Positions 1 through 9,144 of a stretch of DNA of 64,000 nt are shown here, piece after piece (positions within the stretch are counted from its first letter, which is position 1; the number at the start of each line of letters is the position of its first letter). This DNA comes from DATBVX01 sp963724625 (GTDB lineage Bacteria > Pseudomonadota > Gammaproteobacteria > Steroidobacterales > Steroidobacteraceae), in contig CAVRVO010000030.1 in assembly GCA_963724625.1 (NCBI GenBank), forward strand, positions 185,525 through 249,524, written 5' to 3'. The position numbers were made by a program, and so were the translations under genes. The notes under the pieces were generated by a model. It did not search any database, was not told the origin of the DNA, and was given only the letters and a program-made list of their open reading frames with translations.

Positions 1-29
1 GCTGCGAGCACTGAGCCGGTAGCCACTTG

Positions 30-1001
30 ATGTTGCAAGTTTCCGATCGCAACGATGATCGCGTCCTTCACGGTGGCCCCCTGCCACGCGAACGACTGCG
101 CGCGACTCTGGATCAGCTCAATCGCGTGATCCTGGGCAAGGATGCCGAGATTCGCCTCTGCATGGCGTGCCTGCTGGCACGCGGCCATCTGCTCATCGAG
201 GATATTCCCGGTGTCGGCAAGACCACCCTCGCCCACGCTCTCGCGCAGACGTTGGGACTCACTTACCAGCGTATTCAGTTCACCAGCGACCTGCTTCCGG
301 CCGACATCATCGGCGTCTCGATCTTTGATCGCGCCGGCAGCCGCTTCGAATTCCAGCGCGGCCCGATCTTTGCGCAGCTGGTGCTTGCAGACGAGGTGAA
401 TCGCGCGACGCCGAAGGCGCAGAGCGCGCTCCTCGAAGCCATGGAGGAGCAACAGGTGACCGTCGATGGACGCAGTCACCCTTTACCGGATCCCTTCTTT
501 GTCATTGCGACACAGAACCCCATCGAACAGGTGGGCACCTTTCCCCTGCCCGAATCGCAGCTCGACCGCTTCCTGATGCGCATCGAGCTGGGCTATCCCG
601 ATTCCGCGCACGAGCGCCAGCTCCTCATGGGGCAGGATCGACGCGCATTGCTCGCAACCCTGGGCGCGACTTTGACGACAGCGGATCTCGAGCTACTACA
701 AGCCGGTGTCAGCAAAGTGCATACGGCCCCGGCGCTCCTCGACTACGTGCAGGCTCTCGTCGCCTACACGCGCGCCAGCGGCGAGTTCATGACTGGCCTG
801 TCGCCGCGCGCCGCCATTGGGCTGCTGCGCGCCAGTCAGAGCTGGGCATTGCTCGCGGGCCGTGCCGCCGCAGTTCCCGAGGACGTGCAGGCGGTACTGC
901 CCGCAGTGGTCGGGCATCGCCTGCGCATTTCCGGCGAGTCGGGCACGACTGCTCCGCAAAGCACCGGGCGCGACATCATCGAGAGCGTGCCAATTCCCTA
1001 G
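30..1001 (+). CDS. MoxR-family AAA+ ATPase
   Basis: This is a MoxR-type AAA+ chaperone-like ATPase of 323 residues, predicted cytoplasmic. Visible motifs are Walker A (PGVGKTT, about residues 60-66), Walker B (LVLADEVNRA, near 117) and sensor 1 (ATQNP, near 160). The C-terminal part carries the usual helical lid. The ATG at 30 is preceded in frame by a TTG at 27; I prefer the ATG. MoxR ATPases typically act with an adjacent DUF58 protein and sometimes a transglutaminase, as found here downstream, where they are thought to remodel or activate protein complexes. The exact substrate is unknown. The stop codon TAG shares its last base with the first base of the structured repeat at 1001. Confidence 0.93.
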   Translation: MLQVSDRNDDRVLHGGPLPRERLRATLDQLNRVILGKDAEIRLCMACLLARGHLLIEDIPGVGKTTLAHALAQTLGLTYQRIQFTSDLLPADIIGVSIFDRAGSRFEFQRGPIFAQLVLADEVNRATPKAQSALLEAMEEQQVTVDGRSHPLPDPFFVIATQNPIEQVGTFPLPESQLDRFLMRIELGYPDSAHERQLLMGQDRRALLATLGATLTTADLELLQAGVSKVHTAPALLDYVQALVAYTRASGEFMTGLSPRAAIGLLRASQSWALLAGRAAAVPEDVQAVLPAVVGHRLRISGESGTTAPQSTGRDIIESVPIP

Positions 1002-1267
1002 GGCAGCTCTGCACAGGTTTCATGGTGCGCGTTACGTCGCCAACGGTGCAGATGCTAGGCGCACTGTGCAGCCAATGGTCGATTCCATTGGCAAGCGGTG
1101 CAACGAAGCAGCTGCCCGTTCGCGACGTAACCCTTACGGGACCGGTCTCGGCAAGCTTCTGGCGTCGTTGCGAGTCTTGTCGATATCGACATATCAACTG
1201 CGCCTCGCGCCTAGCCAGAAGCTTGCGGAGCCACGGTCGCGCCCACGAAACCTGTGCAGAGCTGCCC
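1001..1267 (+). repeat. 267-bp structured inverted-repeat element, copy 1
   Basis: This non-coding element fills the gap between the MoxR and DUF58 genes. It begins GGGCAGCTCTGCACAGG and ends with the exact reverse complement; the perfect terminal inverted repeat is 21 bp. Inside lie a 7-bp hairpin (CCAATGG/CCATTGG), a 13-bp inverted repeat (GCAAGCTTCTGGC/GCCAGAAGCTTGC) and between its arms the palindrome TGTCGATATCGACA. A second copy about 91% identical lies inverted at 12615-12880 (about 25 differences by eye). Both flanks of this copy read TA, which would fit a TA target duplication of the mariner/IS630 MITE kind. No transposase is encoded. The nature (MITE-like mobile repeat or RNA element) is inferred. 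Confidence 0.85.
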
Positions 1268-1274
1268 TAACGTA

Positions 1275-2261
1275 ATGCCGATCTCGCGCCTGCGTGCCAC
1301 CGTAGCCGATCGCGTTCAGCGCTGGGCGCGCCGGCGCCAGGGACCTGACCACGCGCCGCTTACGCTGGACCGGCGTCGCATCTACATCCTTCCGACCAAG
1401 TTCGGCGTTGTGTACGGCATCATGACCTTCGTGATGCTGCTCGGCTCGATGAACTACAACAACAGCCTCGGATTCGCATTGACGTTCCTGCTGGTGGGAC
1501 TCGGGCTCGTCGCCATGCATCACTGCCACCGCAATTTGGCTGGACTCGTGATTGGCCACGTTCAGGCGGGCGAGGCATTTGCCGGCGGGTCGTTGAAGCT
1601 GGCAGTCGGCTGCGAGAACCCTGGTGCGGTGGCGCGTGTTGGTTTGCGCTTCGAATGCCGCGACGCCGTTGCCGACGTCGCGCATGTGGCCCCGGCCGCG
1701 CCGGCGCTCGCGACGCTGGAACTCCCGACCGAAAGCCGCGGCATGCTGCTCATCGATCGCATCTCGGTGAGCACCGGCTTTCCGCTCGGCCTGTTTCGTG
1801 CGTGGAGCTGGATTTACCTGCCTGTCGAGGCCGTCATCTACCCGAAAGCCACCGGGAACCAGAGTCCGCCGCCGAGCCTGGAAACGGATCGGGGCACTCT
1901 CGGCCTCATGCATCGGGGCGATGAGGACTTCCGGGGGTTTCGCAGCTACCACCCCGGCGATTCGCCCCGCCACATCGCATGGAAGGCCCTGGCGCGCGGA
2001 GCTCCCCTGCTGGTCAAGGACCACGCAGGCGCCACACGCGCGCCGCTGATCTTCGATCTCGACCATGTGCAGGGCCGCGACCTCGAGAGTCGCCTATCGC
2101 AGCTGTGTCGCTGGATCGTCACCGCTGATCTGCAACTGAATCCGTTCGGATTGGCGTTGCCCGGTGAACGAATTGCCCCGCAGAGTGGCGCCCGCCATCG
2201 CCGACGTTGTCTCAAGGCACTGGCTTTGTTCGGCACGGAGTCTGGCGATGCTGCGCGCTGA
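1275..2261 (+). CDS. DUF58 family membrane protein
   Basis: The 328-residue protein belongs to the DUF58 family found next to MoxR ATPases. Two hydrophobic segments near residues 44-90 form a membrane hairpin. The diagnostic DUF58 stretch with FRGFRSYHPGDSPRHIAWK lies near residues 219-237. Such proteins usually combine a membrane hairpin with a degenerate vWA-like domain, but their biochemical role is not established. I chose the ATG at 1275. A GTG at 1254 in the same frame lies inside the terminal repeat of the upstream element and would add seven residues. The stop overlaps the start of the transglutaminase gene by 14 bp, so the two are probably translationally coupled. Confidence 0.85.
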   Translation: MPISRLRATVADRVQRWARRRQGPDHAPLTLDRRRIYILPTKFGVVYGIMTFVMLLGSMNYNNSLGFALTFLLVGLGLVAMHHCHRNLAGLVIGHVQAGEAFAGGSLKLAVGCENPGAVARVGLRFECRDAVADVAHVAPAAPALATLELPTESRGMLLIDRISVSTGFPLGLFRAWSWIYLPVEAVIYPKATGNQSPPPSLETDRGTLGLMHRGDEDFRGFRSYHPGDSPRHIAWKALARGAPLLVKDHAGATRAPLIFDLDHVQGRDLESRLSQLCRWIVTADLQLNPFGLALPGERIAPQSGARHRRRCLKALALFGTESGDAAR

Positions 2262-4215
2262 GCGACGCCTGTGGCTGCAGATGCCGCTGGTCTGGACACT
2301 GGCGAGCGTGGTTGCCGCGGTCGCCCTGCACACGAGTCACCTGCCGCTCTGGGCGCTCGCCGCGTTCACGCTTCTGGTGCTGTGGCGCGTAGTGATTGGC
2401 CTGCACGGTTCGCGATTGCCATCGGCGCCACTGCGCATCATCGCCGTCCTCGCGGTCGTCTCCGCGGTGTTCCTGAGCTATCGCACCTTGAACGGTGTCG
2501 ATGCGGGCACGGCACTGCTGTCGCTCATGGCGGCATTGAAAATGCTGGAAACGCGTGGCCCGCGCGACCAGTTGCTGCTGCTCCTGATTGCCTACTTCCT
2601 GGTGCTGGCAGCGTTCCTGTACGGACAGCAGCTGTGGCTACTGCCGATTGCGGCGGCGGTGATGTGGCTGATCACCGCGGCGGTGCTCAGAGTCGCGCAT
2701 GCCAATGCGCCCTTGCAGCCGGGGGCGATTGTCCGCTTGAGCGGCAAGATGCTGGTGCAGGCGCTACCCATCATGCTGCTGCTGTTCCTCCTGTTCCCAC
2801 GCGTGCCCGGGCCGTTCTGGGCGCTGCCCACGCCCACGCGTGCCACCACCGGGCTCGGCGACAAGATGGCGCCCGGCGATATTACGGAGCTGAGCCTGTC
2901 GAGCAACGTGGCTTTTCGGGTCCGGTTTACGGGCGCTGCGCCGCCACCCGCTCAACGCTACTGGCGCGGACCGGTGCTGCACGACTTCGACGGCTACGCG
3001 TGGAGCCGGCCGTTCTACGTGGCTCCCCGCGAAAAGCTCGAGTTCTTCGGCATCGAGCACGACTACACCCTGATGCTCGAGCCGACCGACAACCGCTGGG
3101 TTTTCGCCCTCGACATGCCCACGCGCTGGAACAACGACCGCATCACGCAGACTTACGACTATCAGCTCGTGGTGCAGGAGCCGATCACGGAGCCCCTCAC
3201 CTACCAGGTGAGCTCGCGCCCACGCTATCTCGCGGCGGCCGAGCACTTGAGCCTTACGCTCACTGGTCGTGATACCGACTTTCCGGCGGAAACTAACCAG
3301 CGGTCGCAGGCGCTCGCGACACGGATGCGCGCGGCTGCAGCCAGCAACGAGGCGTATATCGAGTCCGTGCTACGAATGTTCCGGGAGCAGAACTTCTTCT
3401 ACACGCTCACGCCATCGCGTCTCGACCTCAATTCCGTGGACGATTTTCTCTTCAACACGCGCCAGGGCTTCTGCGCGCATTTTGCGTCGGCCTTCACCAT
3501 GTTGATGCGTGCAGCCGGCATACCGGCACGCGTGGTGACCGGTTACCAGGGAGGCGAGTACAACCGCCTGGGCGACTACTACATCGTGCGCCAGTCGGAT
3601 GCGCACGCCTGGAGCGAAGTGTGGCTCAAAGGACGCGGCTGGGTGCGCATCGATCCGACCGCGGCGGTTGCACCGGACAGGATCGAGCGCGGCACGGCGC
3701 TCAGTGCTGCTCCCTTCGGGGAGCGCGTGATTCGCGACAACGCATGGCTCACTGACATCCGCTTTGCCTGGGACGCGATCAACACCCTGTGGCGTGAAAA
3801 CGTCCTGCAGTTCAGTTCCCAAAAGCAGGAAGCACTTCTCGAGTGGCTGGGAATCCGCGAGCCGGACTGGCGTTGGCTCGCCGGCCTGCTCGGAGTCGGC
3901 CTCGTCGTGGCACTCGCGCTTCTCAGCCTGATGCTGGCGCGTGAGCTGCGATTTCACGATCGCGATCCCGTGCAGCGCGCCTATGCACGTTTCTGTCGGC
4001 GCCTCGAGCGACGCGGTCTCGTGCGTGCGAGTCACGAGGGTCCGCTCGATTTCCTTGCGCGCATCGCACGGGTGCGTCCCGACCTCGCGACTGAATGCGA
4101 GCCGATCGCCGACCTGTACGTGCGCCTGAGGTACGCGGGAGACATAGCCGAGCCGACGCTGCAGGAATTCGTGCGCCGCGTGCGCGCATTCCATCCCATG
4201 GCACAACCGGGTTGA
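2248..4215 (+). CDS. tgpA: TgpA-like membrane transglutaminase (DUF3488/transglutaminase-like/DUF4129)
   Basis: This 655-residue protein matches the TgpA layout: an N-terminal block of about six membrane helices (to about residue 200), a periplasmic transglutaminase-like domain, one more membrane helix near 546-568 (WLAGLLGVGLVVALALL) and a cytoplasmic tail. The catalytic triad is present as C409 (GFCAHFA), H453 (DAHAW) and D469 (RIDPT). The ATG at 2248 is chosen because GGAG lies seven bases upstream; an earlier GTG at 2164 would overlap DUF58 heavily. TgpA of Pseudomonas aeruginosa is an essential periplasmic transglutaminase-fold protein. Linkage to MoxR and DUF58 suggests one functional unit, possibly at the cell envelope. 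Confidence 0.9.
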   Translation: MLRAERRLWLQMPLVWTLASVVAAVALHTSHLPLWALAAFTLLVLWRVVIGLHGSRLPSAPLRIIAVLAVVSAVFLSYRTLNGVDAGTALLSLMAALKMLETRGPRDQLLLLLIAYFLVLAAFLYGQQLWLLPIAAAVMWLITAAVLRVAHANAPLQPGAIVRLSGKMLVQALPIMLLLFLLFPRVPGPFWALPTPTRATTGLGDKMAPGDITELSLSSNVAFRVRFTGAAPPPAQRYWRGPVLHDFDGYAWSRPFYVAPREKLEFFGIEHDYTLMLEPTDNRWVFALDMPTRWNNDRITQTYDYQLVVQEPITEPLTYQVSSRPRYLAAAEHLSLTLTGRDTDFPAETNQRSQALATRMRAAAASNEAYIESVLRMFREQNFFYTLTPSRLDLNSVDDFLFNTRQGFCAHFASAFTMLMRAAGIPARVVTGYQGGEYNRLGDYYIVRQSDAHAWSEVWLKGRGWVRIDPTAAVAPDRIERGTALSAAPFGERVIRDNAWLTDIRFAWDAINTLWRENVLQFSSQKQEALLEWLGIREPDWRWLAGLLGVGLVVALALLSLMLARELRFHDRDPVQRAYARFCRRLERRGLVRASHEGPLDFLARIARVRPDLATECEPIADLYVRLRYAGDIAEPTLQEFVRRVRAFHPMAQPG

Positions 4216-4237
4216 GCGTCCCGCCTGTGGCAGCCCC

Positions 4238-5074
4238 TTGACCCCGACCGTCATCGTCCTCGCCATCGCTATCGGTGTCATCGGCGTGCTCCTCGGTGGC
4301 CCGCTGTGGCGCGCCCGGCGTCGGCGGCAACTACGCACCCAACCGCTTCCGGAAACGTGGCGCATCGAGATCAATCGCGCCATGCCGATCTACGCCCGCA
4401 TTCCGTCCAACCTCCGTGCACGCCTCGACGGCCTGGTGCAGCAGTTCATCGCTGAAAAGGAATTCGTCGGCTGTCGCGGTCTCGAAGTGACGCTGCCGAT
4501 GAAGCTCGCCATTGCCTCACAAGCGTGCCTGCTGGTGCTGGGACGATCTGCGCGAATCTACGAGGACCTCTATTCCATCCTCGTCTACCCCGCCGCATTT
4601 CTCGTCCCGGAGGAGCATCGCGATGCGGCTGGTGTAGTTCACCACCACGAGCGAGCGTTGGTGGGCCAGGCGTGGGACACGCACCGGATCATCCTCTCGT
4701 GGGACGACGTGCTCGCCGGCGCTTACTCCCCGTCCGACGGTTTCAACGTTGTCTACCATGAGTTCGCCCACTACCTCGATGCGGAAGCAGGCGAGGTGAA
4801 TGGCGCGCCTTTTCTCGGCGATGCGCGCCTGTACGAGCGCTGGTCGCGGGTGATGGAAAAGGAGTTCAACCGGCTGCGAGAGGCCGAGGCACGGGGCGAA
4901 CCTACGGTGCTGGACCCCTACGGCGCGGAGAACCCCGGCGAGTTCTTCGCAGTCGCAACGGAGGCCTTCTTCGAATTGCCCTGCGAAGTGCAGGCGAAGC
5001 ACTCTGACCTTTATACCGAGCTCAGGAGCTACTACCGGCTCGATCCGGCGAGCTGGCTCGCGCCTCGGGCTTGA
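4238..5074 (+). CDS. mtfA: MtfA-like zinc metallopeptidase
   Basis: The 278-residue product resembles MtfA, a gluzincin-type zinc aminopeptidase. HEFAH at residues 174-178 supplies the HExxH zinc site, and the motif GFNVVYHEFAHYLD plus the downstream ENPGEFFAVATEAFFE give the rest of the family signature. Unlike E. coli MtfA, it carries an N-terminal hydrophobic helix (TVIVLAIAIGVIGVLLGG), so it may be membrane-tethered. The TTG at 4238 is used because it keeps that helix; no strong Shine-Dalgarno is visible, and a later ATG at 4381 is possible. In E. coli MtfA binds the repressor Mlc, but no such partner is seen here. Its 3' end overlaps the convergent MFS gene by 53 bp. Confidence 0.85.
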   Translation: MTPTVIVLAIAIGVIGVLLGGPLWRARRRRQLRTQPLPETWRIEINRAMPIYARIPSNLRARLDGLVQQFIAEKEFVGCRGLEVTLPMKLAIASQACLLVLGRSARIYEDLYSILVYPAAFLVPEEHRDAAGVVHHHERALVGQAWDTHRIILSWDDVLAGAYSPSDGFNVVYHEFAHYLDAEAGEVNGAPFLGDARLYERWSRVMEKEFNRLREAEARGEPTVLDPYGAENPGEFFAVATEAFFELPCEVQAKHSDLYTELRSYYRLDPASWLAPRA

Positions 5075-6305
5075 CGAACCACAGCAGGGCCGCTCCCAGT
5101 GCAAAGAGCAGCGCGATCGAGAGGATCGCGAGCCGCGAGCTGCCGCTGACCAGCGCTACCCAGCCCATCAACATCGGGCCGATGACAGCGGCGAACTTGC
5201 CCATCATGTTGAAGAAGCCGAAGAACTCGCCCGATTTCTGCGGTGGCACGAGGCGCGCGAAGTAGGAGCGGCTGAGGCTCTGGATACCACCCTGCACCAG
5301 GCCAATGATGACCGCCATGGCGTAGAACTGTGCCACGGTTTCGAGGAAGTAGGCCCAGACCGTCACCCCGAGATACACGACGATGCACAGCAGGATGCCG
5401 AACCGCGGTCCGAATCGTTTGCCGATCCACCCAAATGCCAATGCGGCAGGAAAGGCCACGAATTGCGTAATGAGCAGCGCCACGATCAGGCTGTTCGAGG
5501 CGAAGCCCAGTGACAGTCCGTAGTCGACCGCCATCTTGATGATCGTGTTGACGCCGTCGATGTACAGCCAGTAGGACACCAGGAACAGGCTGAGCGCGCG
5601 ATACGCGCGCAGGTGCCCGATCGTTTGCCACAGCTCGATCCATCCCGCCCGCATGGCTGCCAGCGGTCGCAATGGCGTTGCGGGTTTTCGTTCGCGCACG
5701 AAGAGCATCAACGGCACCGTGAACAGCGCCCACCACGCTGCGACGCTCAGGAACGAAACGCGTACCGCCTGCCCGGCACCGGCAAGTCCGAACAGCTGCG
5801 GCTTGAGTGTCATCGCGACGTTGATGAGAAACAGCAGGCCGCCACCCAGGTAACCGAGGGCGTACCCATAGCTCGATACCACATCGAGTTCACGTTCCTC
5901 GGCGACGTCGGGCAGCAGGGAGTCATAGAAGGTGGTGCCGCCCCAGAAGCCGACTCCGGCGAGCGCATAGAGTGCAACAGCGAGCGGCCAGTCGCCCCGC
6001 TCCACCCAGTAGAGCCCTGCTGTCATGACCACACCCAGCAGGGTGAAGAACAGCAGCAGCTTCACGCGCGCTCCCCCGCGGTCGGCAATCGCGCCGAGAA
6101 GCGGCGCCATCAACGCGATCAGGGCACTCGCGGCACCGTTGCCCATGCCAAGACGAAACGTGCTGACAGTCGCTGCGGTTCCTTCGCTCCAGTATTGCTT
6201 GAAGAAGACCGGGAAAAAGCCCGCCATGACCGTGGTCGCGAACGATGAATTCGCCCAGTCGTACAACGCCCACGAGACGACGTTGCGGCGGCGCAGGACA
6301 CTCAT
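5022..6305 (-). CDS. MFS transporter, UMF1/Atg22-like
   Basis: A 427-residue, very hydrophobic protein with about 12 predicted membrane helices. The start (VVSWALYDWANSSFATTVMAGFFP) is characteristic of the UMF1/Atg22-like branch of the major facilitator superfamily. The conserved YALGYLGGG segment lies around residue 147. Family members are putative exporters or vacuolar amino-acid effluxers in eukaryotes; no bacterial substrate can be given. The gene follows prfC after only nine bases and is probably co-transcribed with it. Its last 53 bp overlap the end of the mtfA-like gene on the other strand. Confidence 0.9.
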   Translation of the reverse strand: MSVLRRRNVVSWALYDWANSSFATTVMAGFFPVFFKQYWSEGTAATVSTFRLGMGNGAASALIALMAPLLGAIADRGGARVKLLLFFTLLGVVMTAGLYWVERGDWPLAVALYALAGVGFWGGTTFYDSLLPDVAEERELDVVSSYGYALGYLGGGLLFLINVAMTLKPQLFGLAGAGQAVRVSFLSVAAWWALFTVPLMLFVRERKPATPLRPLAAMRAGWIELWQTIGHLRAYRALSLFLVSYWLYIDGVNTIIKMAVDYGLSLGFASNSLIVALLITQFVAFPAALAFGWIGKRFGPRFGILLCIVVYLGVTVWAYFLETVAQFYAMAVIIGLVQGGIQSLSRSYFARLVPPQKSGEFFGFFNMMGKFAAVIGPMLMGWVALVSGSSRLAILSIALLFALGAALLWFVKPEARASSPDRAGSSS

Positions 6306-6314
6306 CGAACGCTC

Positions 6315-7910
6315 TCAGGCGGCAATGGCGTGATGCTCGCGAGTTTCGAGGAAACGAATGCCGGGCCAACGCTCCAGCGTCAGCTGGAGATTGACCCGTG
6401 TGGGTGCGAGATATACGAGAGCACCGGAATGATCCACGGCGAGATTCTCATAGGCCTTGGCCTGGAACTCCTCGAGCTTCTTCGGATCCGCGCCGGCGAT
6501 CCATCGGGCGGTATAGACGTTGACGTTCTCGAACGCGCACTCCACACCGTATTCGTCCTGCAGGCGAAACGCCACGACTTCGAACTGCAGCTGGCCGACC
6601 GCACCGAGGATCAGGTCATTGTTCCGTAGCGGCTTGAAGAGCTGCGTGGCACCTTCCTCGCACAACTGCGAGAGGCCCTTTTGCAGCGCCTTCATCCGCA
6701 GCGGATCGCGCAACAGCGCGCGACGGAACATCTCCGGAGCGAAGTTCGGTATGCCGGTGAAGCTCAGGCGCTCACCTTCAGTAAAAGTGTCGCCGATATT
6801 GATGGTGCCGTGGTTGTGCAGGCCGATGATGTCTCCTGCAAACGCATCCTGTGCCTGAGTACGATCGGCGGCCATGAAGGTCAGTGCATCACCGACCCGC
6901 ACTTCCTTGTCGAGGCGCACGTGGAACAGACGCATGCCGCGCTCGTAGCGCCCCGAGCACAGGCGCAGGAAGGCGATGCGATCGCGGTGCCCGGGGTCCA
7001 TGTTCGCCTGGATCTTGAATACGAAGCCCGTGAGCGGAGATTCACCGGCACTCACCTGGCGTTGGTTCGTCTCACGCGGACGCGGCGGCGGCGCATGGGC
7101 TACGAAACTGCCAAGCAGCTCCTCGACACCGAAATTGTTGATCGCCGAACCGAAAAACACCGGCGTCTGCTTGCCGGTGAGATAGAGCTGCGGATCGAAG
7201 CGGTGCGTAGCGCCGTGCACCAGTTCGATCTCATCGCGAAATCTGCGGGCCGATTCGCCGAGAAATTCCTCGGCCGCCGGGCTGGAAATGCCATCGATGG
7301 TCAGGTTGGTGCCCGCGCGGCCGCGCTCGGCTGCCTCATAGGCATAAATCCGGTCCTCGATCAGGTGATAGATCCCCTTCAGATCGCGGCCCATGCCGAC
7401 CGGCCAGGTGATCGGCGCACAGGCAATCTTCAGCACCTTCTCGATTTCGTCCAGCAGTTCTACCGGCTCGCGCCCATCGCGGTCGAGCTTGTTGATGAAG
7501 GTCATGATGGGCGTGTCTCGCAGGCGACACACCTCCATGAGCTTGATCGTGCGCTCTTCAACGCCGCGAGCGCAGTCGATCACCATCAGCGCTGAGTCGA
7601 CCGCTGTAAGCGTGCGGTACGTATCCTCGGAGAAATCCTCGTGTCCCGGCGTATCGAGAAGGTTGACGATGTGATCCTTGTACGGGAATTGCATGACCGA
7701 CGAGGTGACGGAGATGCCGCGCTGCTGCTCCAGTCGCATCCAGTCCGAGGTCGCGTGGCGAGCCGCTTTGCGCCCCTTGACGGTGCCCGCCATCTGGATC
7801 GCGCCGCCAAAAAGCAGCAGTTTCTCCGTCAGCGTGGTCTTGCCCGCATCCGGGTGCGAAATAATCGCGAAAGTGCGGCGTCGAGCGATTTCCTCGGCGA
7901 GATCAGCCAT
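6315..7910 (-). CDS. prfC: Peptide chain release factor 3 (RF3)
   Basis: RF3 is a ribosome-associated GTPase that recycles RF1 and RF2 after peptide release. The 531-residue length matches the family (529 in E. coli). G1 is SHPDAGKTT (residues 18-26), G3 is DTPGHEDF (from 86), and G4 is NKLDRD (near 140). The C-terminal RF3-specific domains align throughout (for example FEGVAFRLQ-like text FEVVAFRLQDEYGVE). The ATG at 7910 begins the usual MADLAEEIARRRTFAIISHPDAGKTT. A longer in-frame reading starting at 7925 has no support. The gene ends nine bases before the MFS gene. Confidence 0.97.
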   Translation of the reverse strand: MADLAEEIARRRTFAIISHPDAGKTTLTEKLLLFGGAIQMAGTVKGRKAARHATSDWMRLEQQRGISVTSSVMQFPYKDHIVNLLDTPGHEDFSEDTYRTLTAVDSALMVIDCARGVEERTIKLMEVCRLRDTPIMTFINKLDRDGREPVELLDEIEKVLKIACAPITWPVGMGRDLKGIYHLIEDRIYAYEAAERGRAGTNLTIDGISSPAAEEFLGESARRFRDEIELVHGATHRFDPQLYLTGKQTPVFFGSAINNFGVEELLGSFVAHAPPPRPRETNQRQVSAGESPLTGFVFKIQANMDPGHRDRIAFLRLCSGRYERGMRLFHVRLDKEVRVGDALTFMAADRTQAQDAFAGDIIGLHNHGTINIGDTFTEGERLSFTGIPNFAPEMFRRALLRDPLRMKALQKGLSQLCEEGATQLFKPLRNNDLILGAVGQLQFEVVAFRLQDEYGVECAFENVNVYTARWIAGADPKKLEEFQAKAYENLAVDHSGALVYLAPTRVNLQLTLERWPGIRFLETREHHAIAA

Positions 7911-7970
7911 GAGAACCAGAGCCAATGCGTCAGGGGGCGCGCATTGTAGGGCATCTGGCAGCGGCAGCCA

Positions 7971-8477
7971 TCATTTCCCGCGCAAGCTGGCGGCCGCGCG
8001 TGAGGCGAGGTCAAGCCTGAGAACGGCGGCGTCTTCCCGGCCGCCAGGCGCCTGGTAGTAGCCACGTCGCATGCCGACCTGCTCGAAGCCGAGCGCCTGA
8101 TAAAGCCGGATCGCCACCACATTCGACGGTCGCACTTCGAGAAATGCTTCCAGCATGCCGGCACCGTGCGCGCGCTCGAGCAAATACTCGAGCATGCGCC
8201 GGCCGAGGCCGCGGTAGCGCAGATCCTCGCGTATGCAGACGTTGAGCAGATGCGCTTCGCCAGCCCCCATCGACATGATCCCGTAGCCGACCACGACTCC
8301 GGCGAGATCGATGACACGGCACACGTAGCCGACGCGCAGACAATCGCGGAAAATCCCCTCGCTCCAGGGAAAACGATAGGCGGCGCGCTCGAGCGCCACC
8401 ACGGTCATGACATCGTCGTCATGCATGTGACGAATCGCGAGCTGCGGTAAGGCGACTTCGCTTCTAACCGTTGCCAC
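7971..8477 (-). CDS. rimI: Ribosomal protein bS18 alanine N-acetyltransferase RimI
   Basis: This 168-residue GNAT enzyme acetylates the N-terminal alanine of ribosomal protein S18. The acetyl-CoA loop RYRGLGRRML sits at residues 87-96, preceded by the LLNVCIRED strand, and followed by FLEVRPSNVVAIRLYQALGF, typical of RimI. The GTG start at 8475-8477 has AGGAAG nine bases upstream. It overlaps the stop of the uracil-DNA glycosylase gene by 14 bp, so the two are likely coupled. A small extra N-terminal segment (about 15 residues) precedes the GNAT fold. In E. coli the partner gene is holD; here the linkage differs. Confidence 0.93.
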   Translation of the reverse strand: MATVRSEVALPQLAIRHMHDDDVMTVVALERAAYRFPWSEGIFRDCLRVGYVCRVIDLAGVVVGYGIMSMGAGEAHLLNVCIREDLRYRGLGRRMLEYLLERAHGAGMLEAFLEVRPSNVVAIRLYQALGFEQVGMRRGYYQAPGGREDAAVLRLDLASRAAASLRGK

Positions 8478-9144
8478 GGTTGAAGACTTCCTGTGCGAAT
8501 TGCAGATCGGTCCAAGCTTTGCGCTTCTCGCCGGGCGAGCGCAACAGGTAGGCCGGGTGATAGGTCACGACGACCGGGATCTGGCGGGCACCGTACGAGT
8601 ACACCTGGCCGCGCATGCGCCCGATGGGCGTGTCGGTCTGCAACAGGTTCTGTGCCGCGATCCGGCCGACTGCGACGAGGATTCGCGGCTTGATCAACTC
8701 GATCTGTCGATCGAGGTACGGCGTGCAGTGTGCGGCCTCTTCGGGTTTCGGCTCGCGATTGTTGGGTGGGCGACACTTGAGAATGTTCGCAATGAACACC
8801 TGCGAGCGTTCGAGCCCGATCGCCTTCAGCATGTTGTTGAGGAGCTGGCCGGCGCGGCCGACGAAGGGCTCGCCCTGTGCGTCTTCGTCCGCGCCCGGCG
8901 CTTCGCCGATCACCATCCATTGCGCCTGGTGATTTCCGACGCCAAATACGGTTTGGGTGCGCGTTTTCTGCAGACCACAGAGCGTACAACCGGCAACCGT
9001 CCGCTGCAGCGTCTCCCAGTCCATGAGCGGTACTTCGACCGCGCCGTCTGCGGAGGGCCGCTCCTGTTGTGCGCGGCGTGCTTCACGCGGCACATACCAG
9101 TCCACGCCAAGCTCCTTCAGGTATGACAGGTGCTCACGACTCAT
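8464..9144 (-). CDS. Uracil-DNA glycosylase, family 4 (Fe-S)
   Basis: A 226-residue family-4 uracil-DNA glycosylase, which removes uracil from DNA in base excision repair. Four cysteines that should hold the 4Fe-4S cluster are visible: C53 and C56 (CTLC), C124 (LKCRPP) and C140. Motif 1 is GEAPGADEDAQGEPFVGRAG (residues 80-99) and motif 2 is HPAYLLR (H196). The 50-residue N-terminal extension (MSREHLSYLKELGVDWYVPR) is common in proteobacterial members. The ATG at 9144 is used; it overlaps the end of pssA by 11 bp. Family 4 enzymes are absent from E. coli, which relies on family 1 Ung. Confidence 0.93.
   Translation of the reverse strand: MSREHLSYLKELGVDWYVPREARRAQQERPSADGAVEVPLMDWETLQRTVAGCTLCGLQKTRTQTVFGVGNHQAQWMVIGEAPGADEDAQGEPFVGRAGQLLNNMLKAIGLERSQVFIANILKCRPPNNREPKPEEAAHCTPYLDRQIELIKPRILVAVGRIAAQNLLQTDTPIGRMRGQVYSYGARQIPVVVTYHPAYLLRSPGEKRKAWTDLQFAQEVFNRGNG

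Noticed and set aside
1022..1270. A conserved open frame of 73-82 residues inside both copies of the repeat
   Set aside because: The peptides look alike only because the DNA is about 91% identical. Changes between copies alter residues freely (for example ALCS against VPCN), a one-base indel lies near the 5' end, and no ribosome site is present.
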